NCBI GenBank assembly: GCA_964390645.1
Contig: CAYMLL010000318.1
Span: forward strand, 1 to 8,382
Direction of reading: 5' to 3'
Length of the DNA stretch: 8,382 bases
Source of the DNA: CAYMLL01 sp964390645
GTDB taxonomy: Bacteria; Planctomycetota; UBA8108
Of this stretch, positions 6,100 through 8,382 are shown piece by piece. A model generated the notes under the pieces. It saw only the letters and a program-made list of their open reading frames with translations. It did no database searches and had not been told where the DNA came from. A program made the position numbers and the translations under genes. Each line of letters begins with the position of its first letter. Position 1 is the first letter of the stretch.

Positions 6100-7134
6100 A
6101 TGCAGCGACGTCCCCTGACGACAACGGTGATCGGGAGCTACCCCTTCCCAGGCTGGCTCGAATTCGCATCGGCACACCTCGACGCATTCGGCCCCGACGA
6201 CATCGCGGAGATGCAGGATGACGCCGTCCTTGCCGCGGTCCACGACCAGGTAGCTGCGGGACTCGACGTCATCACCGACGGCGAACAGACCCGCTTCGAC
6301 TTCAACCTGTCGTTCTACGGCTACCTTCGCGGGATTGAAATGGAGTCCCGCACACCACGAGTCTTCGGTCCTCCGGCGCATGATCAGCGGGGTCGCCACA
6401 CGATCACCGACGAGCTGACCGCGCCGCGAGGCCTCGGCGCAGTGCAGGAGTTCGAACGACTGAAGCGACTGGCCCCCGAGGGGCCGGTGCTGAAGGCGTC
6501 GGTCCCGGGTCCCTACACACTGAGCGGTCGACTGGTTCCGAACGACCGCTACGCCGACCGTCTCGCGGTCACCGACGCGCTGTTGCCGCTCGTCAGGTCC
6601 GAGCTCGAGGGACTGGTCGAGGCCGGGTGCGAGGAGCTGACCGTCGACGAGCCCTCGATGAGCTGCTACGCGCACCGTGGAGATCCAGCGAGGTTCGTGG
6701 ACCTGTTCAACCGCACCGTCGAGAGCGTACGGAGCAAGTGTCGACTGTCCACACACCTGTGCTTCGGCAACTTCAAGGGGCACGCGGTCGGTCTGCGCAG
6801 GTACGCGCCGATGTTTCCCGCCTTTCTCGACCTGGATGTCGACGAGATCCATGTCGAGATGGCGAGCCGGGAGTTCAGCGAGATCGAGATCATTGCGGAC
6901 ATCGCCGCGAAGTTCGACGTCGCGGTGGGTATCGTCGACGTGAAGAGCTACTACATCGAGACGGTCGACGACATCACGGAGCGAGTGAGGCTCTGTCTCC
7001 GGCACGCGCCGCCGGAACGGCTCGCGTTCGCTCCGGATTGCGGACTCAGCCAGACGGCCCGGTGGGCCGCGCGCTGCAAGCTTGTCCACATGGTCGAGGG
7101 AGTGCAGAGGGTCCGTGACGAGCTCGGAGTCTGA
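6100..7134 (+). CDS. MetE-like zinc methyltransferase, C-terminal-domain-only (core-MetE type)
   Basis: This 344-residue protein matches only the C-terminal catalytic half of cobalamin-independent methionine synthase (Meth_synt_2; UROD/MetE-like barrel). It begins with TTTVIGSYPFP and has VITDGEQTR at 57-65, ASVPGPYTL at 133-141 and VDEPSMSCY at 182-190. The zinc site is complete: His219 and Cys221 (STHLCFGNF), Glu253 (EIHVEM) and Cys314 (APDCGLSQTAR). Zinc in this fold activates a thiol for alkylation. Full MetE is about 750 residues, so the N-terminal folate-associated domain is absent. Core-MetE proteins in some microbes use a methylated corrinoid protein, and related folds act on coenzyme M. 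The thiol and donor here are unknown, and the sugar-type neighbours make methionine synthesis uncertain. It starts 17 bp after the SIS gene. AAAGGA at 6082-6087 lies 12 bases from this ATG; an earlier out-of-frame ATG sits at 6090. Confidence 0.9.
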   Translation: MQRRPLTTTVIGSYPFPGWLEFASAHLDAFGPDDIAEMQDDAVLAAVHDQVAAGLDVITDGEQTRFDFNLSFYGYLRGIEMESRTPRVFGPPAHDQRGRHTITDELTAPRGLGAVQEFERLKRLAPEGPVLKASVPGPYTLSGRLVPNDRYADRLAVTDALLPLVRSELEGLVEAGCEELTVDEPSMSCYAHRGDPARFVDLFNRTVESVRSKCRLSTHLCFGNFKGHAVGLRRYAPMFPAFLDLDVDEIHVEMASREFSEIEIIADIAAKFDVAVGIVDVKSYYIETVDDITERVRLCLRHAPPERLAFAPDCGLSQTARWAARCKLVHMVEGVQRVRDELGV

Positions 7135-7150
7135 GCGTGGTGACAAGCCG

Positions 7151-8011
7151 ATGATCCAGCCACACCTGAAGGACGACGACTTCCTGCTAGACGCTCGCAC
7201 GGCACCTTCCGACGAGGACTGCTTCCACATCTGGTGGCTCGGGCAGAGCGGATACCTCCTGAAATGGAGGTCTCGGTTCTTGCTACTGGACCCCTACCTC
7301 TCGGATTCCCTGTCGACCAAGTATGCCGACGGCGACAAGCCGCACATCCGCATGACGGATCGGGTCGTGGATCCGCGGTCCCTCGACTTCATCGACATCG
7401 TCACATCGAGCCACAATCACACCGACCACCTCGACCCGGAGACCTTGAAGCCGGTTGTTGCTGCGAACCCGAACGTCGCGATCGTCGCTCCGACCGCCAA
7501 TCTGAACCTCGTCGCGGAGCGCAGCGGTCGTACATCGAGCGACCTGATCGGCATCGACGACGGCCAGAGCGTCAGCGTCGGCGATTTCGAGCTCCACGGT
7601 GTTGCCGCCGCGCACGACGAGCTGTCGATCGACGAAGCCGGCCATCATCGCTTTCTCGGGTATCTTGTCCGTTTCGGCGACTGGACGATCTACCACAGTG
7701 GCGATACGCGTCCCTACGACGGTCTCCTCGAGCGGCTGGCGCCGTTTCGCATCGATCTGGCAATGCTTCCGATCAACGGCAGCGCGCGGCAGCGTCGGGT
7801 AGCGGGAAACTTCTGGGGACATGAGGCTGCACGCCTCGCGAAGGACGCAGGTGTGCGCATCGTCGTGCCGTGCCACTACGACATGTTCAGCTTCAACACC
7901 GTGACCCCGGACGCTTTTGTCCATGCTTGCTGGAAGCTCGACCAGCCGCACCGCGTGCTGCGTCCCGCCGAGCGCTGGACGAGCGTCGAGCTGGGAATCG
8001 GAGAAACATGA
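7151..8011 (+). CDS. UlaG-like metallo-beta-lactamase-fold hydrolase
   Basis: This 286-residue protein is an MBL-fold hydrolase of the UlaG/COG2220 type. It starts with the strand WWLGQSGYLLK (28-38) and LLLDPYLSD (44-52). The di-metal motif HxHxDH is intact (His88, His90, Asp92, His93 in SHNHTDHLD). Further ligands are His155 (AAAHDE), Asp185 (YHSGDTRPY) and His242 (VPCHYDMFSFN), with LPINGS at 206-211 as in UlaG relatives. E. coli UlaG hydrolyses L-ascorbate-6-phosphate lactone; other members act on different esters, lactones or phosphodiesters. Next to an SDR and a sugar isomerase, a sugar-lactone substrate is reasonable but inferred. The start at 7151 lies 16 bp after the MetE-like stop. 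An in-frame ATG at 7082 would overlap that gene by 53 bases and precede the conserved region, so it is not preferred. It is the last gene of the run. Confidence 0.93.
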   Translation: MIQPHLKDDDFLLDARTAPSDEDCFHIWWLGQSGYLLKWRSRFLLLDPYLSDSLSTKYADGDKPHIRMTDRVVDPRSLDFIDIVTSSHNHTDHLDPETLKPVVAANPNVAIVAPTANLNLVAERSGRTSSDLIGIDDGQSVSVGDFELHGVAAAHDELSIDEAGHHRFLGYLVRFGDWTIYHSGDTRPYDGLLERLAPFRIDLAMLPINGSARQRRVAGNFWGHEAARLAKDAGVRIVVPCHYDMFSFNTVTPDAFVHACWKLDQPHRVLRPAERWTSVELGIGET

Positions 8012-8052
8012 GCCCGGGCCGTGCGGGCTGGCGGCGACCCGGCGAGAGCCCG
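8011..8052. other. Competing inverted repeats in the convergent gap after the operon
   Basis: CGGGCT at 8024-8029 can pair with AGCCCG at 8011-8016 (7-base loop) or with AGCCCG at 8047-8052 (17-base loop). The gap lies between two convergent genes, where a shared bidirectional terminator would be expected. Neither hairpin is followed by a T run, so an intrinsic terminator is not shown. In GC-rich genomes such stems may still slow polymerase or shape mRNA ends. Confidence 0.35.
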
Positions 8053-8063
8053 TGCAGAAGCGG

Positions 8064-8382
8064 TCACAGAAAGAGATCCGGCTGCAGATCAGCGGTCGGG
8101 TCCAACGCGTACGAATCGAAGTCGGTGACTCCTTCCTCTCGCAGTAGGTCCTCGTCGATATAGAACCGTCCGGTGGCCTCGCTGCTCAGGCGAGTGAGAG
8201 CGGCATGAGCGGCGTCGGCCATGATCTCGGGCTTGCGGCTGCGGCGCATCATCTCGTCGCCGCCGACAATGTTCCGGATGGCTGCCGTGGCGATGGTCGT
8301 ACGCGGCCACAGCGCGTTGACCGCGATACCATCCTCGCGCAACTCTTCCGCCAAGCCGAGCACGCAGAGGCTCATCCCGACC
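8064..8382 (-). CDS. HSDL2-type SDR family oxidoreductase, C-terminal part
   Basis: About 105 C-terminal residues are visible; the gene enters from the right edge, where the frame stays open to the last base. The fragment starts after the expected YxxxK catalytic pair with VGMSLCVLGLAEEL, followed by DGIAVNALWPRTTIATAAIRN, the substrate-loop signature I recall for the hydroxysteroid-dehydrogenase-like protein 2 (HSDL2) branch of SDRs. RRSRKPEIMADAAHAAL and GRFYIDEDLLREEGV are also typical of that branch. The stop at 8064-8066 converges on the MBL gene with 52 bp between. HSDL2-like enzymes are linked to fatty-acid or steroid-type oxidoreduction, but bacterial substrates are mostly unknown. 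Cofactor loop and catalytic residues lie outside the window, so activity cannot be judged. The family call is firm. Confidence 0.88.
   Translation of the reverse strand, partial: VGMSLCVLGLAEELREDGIAVNALWPRTTIATAAIRNIVGGDEMMRRSRKPEIMADAAHAALTRLSSEATGRFYIDEDLLREEGVTDFDSYALDPTADLQPDLFL

Noticed and set aside
6067..7230. Minus-strand open frame of 387 codons over the MetE-like gene
   Set aside because: It is antisense to a gene with a complete zinc-site motif set and has no recognisable domain or start signal.

Overview
This is GC-rich bacterial DNA, by eye roughly two-thirds G+C, with coding frames that favour G or C at the third codon position. It carries ordinary chromosomal genes and shows no transposase, phage gene, integrase, CRISPR array, tRNA or rRNA. 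A 10-N run at 299-308 marks it as a scaffolded draft or metagenome assembly. The exported two-domain YHS-like protein, the long-type histidyl-tRNA synthetase and the style of the left-edge dehydrogenase resemble planctomycete-type genomes. That placement is an impression from family recall and was not tested.

Left part (1-4245, all genes on the minus strand). Reading leftwards from the divergent region come: hisS (2884-4245); a 418-bp stretch with no convincing gene; a secreted protein with a cysteine-rich YHS/TRASH-like module and a tandem-repeat lysine-rich tail (1584-2465); an MtfA-family zinc peptidase (680-1450); and an NAD-dependent epimerase/dehydratase-type gene (1-430). The last is broken by the N gap and runs off the left edge. 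The spacings of about 130-420 bp do not suggest one tight operon.

Right part (4456-8011, plus strand). A compact four-gene run, probably one operon, starts divergently from hisS. It encodes a classical SDR oxidoreductase, a UPF0309-type SIS sugar isomerase, a MetE-like protein holding only the C-terminal zinc methyltransferase domain, and an UlaG-like metallo-beta-lactamase-fold hydrolase. Gaps are 31, 17 and 16 bp and every family-defining active-site motif is present. A dehydrogenase, a sugar-phosphate isomerase and a lactonase-type hydrolase fit an uncharacterised sugar oxidation or isomerisation route. The zinc thiol-methyltransferase homologue is the unexpected member and makes this run the best candidate for an undescribed small pathway.

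Right edge (8064-8382, minus strand). The C-terminal part of an HSDL2-type SDR dehydrogenase converges on the operon across a 52-bp gap and continues beyond the window.
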